Assembly: GCA_001430745.1 (NCBI GenBank)
Contig: KQ481956.1
Coordinates: forward strand, 364,382-398,266
Reading direction: 5' to 3'
Length of the DNA stretch: 33,885 nt
Origin: Auxenochlorella pyrenoidosa
Taxonomy: Eukaryota > Chlorophyta > Trebouxiophyceae > Chlorellales > Chlorellaceae
Positions 31,725 to 33,885 of this stretch are shown piece after piece. How positions within the stretch are numbered: the stretch's first letter is position 1; the number at the start of each line of letters is the position of its first letter. The position numbers and the translations under genes were made by a program. The notes under the pieces were generated by a model. It searched no databases and had not been told where the DNA came from. It saw only the letters and a list, made by a program, of their open reading frames with translations.

Positions 31725-32527
31725 CGTGTCCCTCTTGCCGCTGTCTGCTCTCCTCCTATAGTTTGACGACCTCCTACCACACTGCTCTTGTTGACCAACC
31801 TCTGCGACCAACCACGATCCAGCAGCTCTGCACTTTTCGTGCAATGGCGCAACCCGTCCCGTAAACAACAGCCATGGAAGATTGCCAAGGCGCAAGGCTT
31901 GGTGTGGGCAGGCGGGAGTAGAGAGAGGAGGTATTCAAGCAGGGCTGCAGCGGCAGCTGCGTTTACCATCCGCAGACAGGCAGCGTGCGTGGACCAGACA
32001 GTTGGGCACAGGAGGTGGGTCACCCACCTGATGATGGGTGGTCAACCACTGGCAGCAAAGGGACGGTGCCTATTCTGGTTGCACTCACAGCTGGACAACC
32101 TTGCACTCACCGCAGTCAACTCGGAGGCACCGCCTCGGGTGCTTCGCTGCGCTGTGCCCGCCCATGCACTAAGTGCCATTCCACCTGCCTGATAGTCGCC
32201 CCAGATCGCATCTTTTCTCCTCCTCCCTCTGTTGTGCAACCTCCTCCCGAACTGCGAAGAGTTCTGGTCCTGCCAGGGAACCTGCGGCGGTTCACACTGG
32301 TTCGAGGAGCAGCGCTCTCGGCTTCCCGGCCCCTGTTGGCGTGGATTGTGTGCCGTCCATCGTGTGCAAGGCATCCGACACAGCACAGTTCTTGGAAAAG
32401 CGAGCGACGGTGCCCCGCCGCTCCTCGCTTGCCGCCTGCTCTGGCGTCCTCTGTGCTCGCACTGTCAGCACATTCTTGACTCCCGCCCACCCCACTGGAT
32501 TGCAGAGCTGGTGCATCGCTGCTTGGG
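31725..32527. other. Intergenic: propeller 3' flank and ankyrin gene 2 promoter
   Basis: 803 bases. The last about 240 (from about 32287) are homologous to the region upstream of ankyrin gene 1. The rest is unremarkable; open frames show no known motif. Confidence 0.5.
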
Positions 32528-33885
32528 ATGGCGGGCCTGATCAGCCAGGAAGACGGCCTCTTCAAGGCACGGCCGAGGGTGGGAGGGGCAACAGCACCCA
32601 ACAAAGTTGAAAATTCTGCCTCAACCGCTCAGCCTCTTTGGTGGATGGCGCACCACCTGATGCCGTCTTACCCCGCTCGCCGCCCTGCAGGTCACCTTCC
32701 CCTTCAGTGGTGCGCAATATGAAGTGCACACGCTGGACTCGCCAGCAGAAGCAGGCATTGTGTGCAGGCACGGAGGCACTGTCCTGCTCGCAATCCAGGT
32801 GCGCACGCTGCAATCTGCAAAACCTCCATTGCGCACAGTGCAATCAATACAGTGCAATCAAATACTGGCTGCTCGCCATTCCCTTGCCCTCTGCAGTGTG
32901 GGCGGCTGAGGAGCTGCAGCAGGCGCTGGATGCAGCTGTGCCTGGCGTGCAGGGCCAGCCCAGGTTGGTAGGGAGCTGCAGCGCCGCTGATCGTGAGCCT
33001 GCTAAGTGGGTGCTTCTCACACCCTGAAGCAGCGCCCAGCACGGCTCTTCTCTCTTGCTGCAGCTTCCGCCTGCCCACTGCTGCCGCCCTGGGCGCCTAC
33101 AAGCTGTGCCCCACATTTTTCAGCCAGCTGGTGGAGCAGCTGCAGGCCTGTGTGGACTGGCGCAACAAGGAGCAAGGTGTGCCATGCACAGGCTATCAGC
33201 GCATATGGCCAGCCGCCTGCCCTGCCCCTGCTCCTCGCTTGCGGCAGTGGTCAAGCCTTGTTGGAGATGCCAGCCTCCTGACACCCCTGCCTCATGTTTT
33301 TGTGCATATGCATATGAAGAATATGAAGAAGACGACGGGATGGCTTTTGTGTGTGGCCTGCTAGCTGCTGCCGCCAGCCTGGGCTTTGCAGGCGTGGCGC
33401 ATTTCCTAGCGCTGTTGAGCCCTGCAGCCGTCCCAGCGGAATGGCCCTGGGAGCGACAGGGCAGCGCTGCGCATAGGGCAGCCAAGCACGGCCACGCAGA
33501 GGCACTGCGCGCTCTGCTGGCGGCAAACCCGGCTGCAGCACTTGCCAGGGTCAGCTACAGTGCCAGCAATAATGGGGACTACGACGACTGGAGTGTGATC
33601 CATTCGGCAGCTGAGGGAGGCAGCGTGGAGGCTGTGCAAGTGCTGCTGGAGGCAGCGCCTGCGCTTGCTGCAGCATTCACCGAGTGCAATGCCACCCCGC
33701 TGCTTGTGGCGGCGGAAGCAGGGCATGCGCCAGTGGTGCAAGCGCTGCTGCAGGCTGCCCCTCAGGCAGCCCTGGTGGCAGATGACAGCGGCACGCTGCC
33801 CCTGCATTGGGGGGCGGACAATGTGGAGGTGGTCCGGCTGCTGCTGTCAGCTGCGCCTGCCGCAGCCCTGGCGCGCACCGCAGAT
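32528..33885 (+). CDS. Ankyrin-repeat protein 2, paralogue of the 24312 gene, cut at the window end
   Basis: Exons by comparison with copy 1: 32528-32566, 32691-32754, 32897-32963, 33064-33176 and 33320 to the window end; the frame is open throughout. Matching blocks: MAGLISQEDGLFK, VTFPFSGAQYEVHTLDS, AAEELQQALDAA, QLVEQLQACVDWRNKEQ, VCGLLAAAASLGF and the first ankyrin units (AAEAGHAPVVQALLQAAP). Differences: about 24 bases at the end of exon 2 are missing (copy 1 has GVVGMALA), so the GC donor becomes CAG|GCATTG. The CAG acceptor of exon 5 is replaced by GCATATG; the next in-phase AG (33318-33319) gives EYEEDDGMAFV. Either the gene splices there or it is damaged. No stop codon is seen before the edge. 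Confidence 0.72.

Noticed and set aside
31985..32479. Plus-strand open frame upstream of ankyrin gene 2 as a separate gene
   Set aside because: No recognisable domain, and only the part shared with the region upstream of copy 1 is conserved, with shifted frames between the two copies.
24062..32516. Similar minus-strand frames upstream of both ankyrin genes (SDALRTIGGTQSTP against SDALHTMDGTQSTP)
   Set aside because: The DNA itself is duplicated, so all frames look alike; no codon-level signature favours the minus strand.
1..33885. CRISPR arrays, insertion sequences, bacterial operons or a defence system
   Set aside because: No evenly spaced short repeats with unique spacers, no transposase or terminal inverted repeats, and every gene is intron-bearing eukaryotic type except one small orphan.

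Overview
The window is eukaryotic nuclear DNA, most likely from a trebouxiophyte green alga of the Chlorella/Micractinium type. The evidence is very high GC content, dense short introns with C-rich tracts before the acceptor, TGTAA polyadenylation motifs typical of green algae, and plant-type proteins (a tocopherol/plastoquinone methyltransferase with a transit-like N terminus, GDP-mannose epimerase, plant-type GH51 arabinofuranosidase). Species is inference. There is no operon structure, CRISPR array or recognisable mobile element. Gene models were built by hand from splice signals, phase continuity and remembered family sequences, and every complete model keeps an open frame.

Layout. 14-1249 (-): 5' part of GDP-mannose 3,5-epimerase. 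1993-3841 (-): type II membrane sulfotransferase. 4232-8776 (-): Pescadillo, 12 exons. 9126-9407 (+): unknown 93-residue protein. 9985-12498 (-): MPBQ/MSBQ methyltransferase (VTE3). 13041-17265 (+): DWNN-domain RBBP6/Mpe1-like protein. 17649-23744 (-): GH51 alpha-L-arabinofuranosidase, interrupted by a 594-base run of N. 24312-26788 (+): ankyrin-repeat protein. 27101-27240: 70-bp tandem duplication. 27598-27825 (+): possible SDR-type fragment. 28544-31724 (+): secreted beta-propeller-like protein. 32528-33885 (+): second ankyrin paralogue, cut by the window end.

The genes do not form one pathway. Several touch cell-wall or secreted-glycan biology (GDP-sugar supply, sulfation, arabinan trimming, a secreted sequon-rich propeller), but eukaryotic neighbours are usually functionally independent, so this is only suggestive. 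Divergent pairs share short promoters (8777-9125, 12499-13040, 23745-24311), and one convergent pair has interdigitated polyadenylation signals (9661-9759).

Main observations: about 15 percent of the modelled donors are GC instead of GT; the ankyrin gene carries an exact 198-bp (66-residue) tandem unit and has a paralogue 8.2 kb away whose upstream and intron sequences are also conserved; the RBBP6-like protein shows no RING finger and has an unusually spaced zinc knuckle; a decayed duplicate of an exon lies in a GH51 intron; and the last visible epimerase exon has a one-base homopolymer frameshift.
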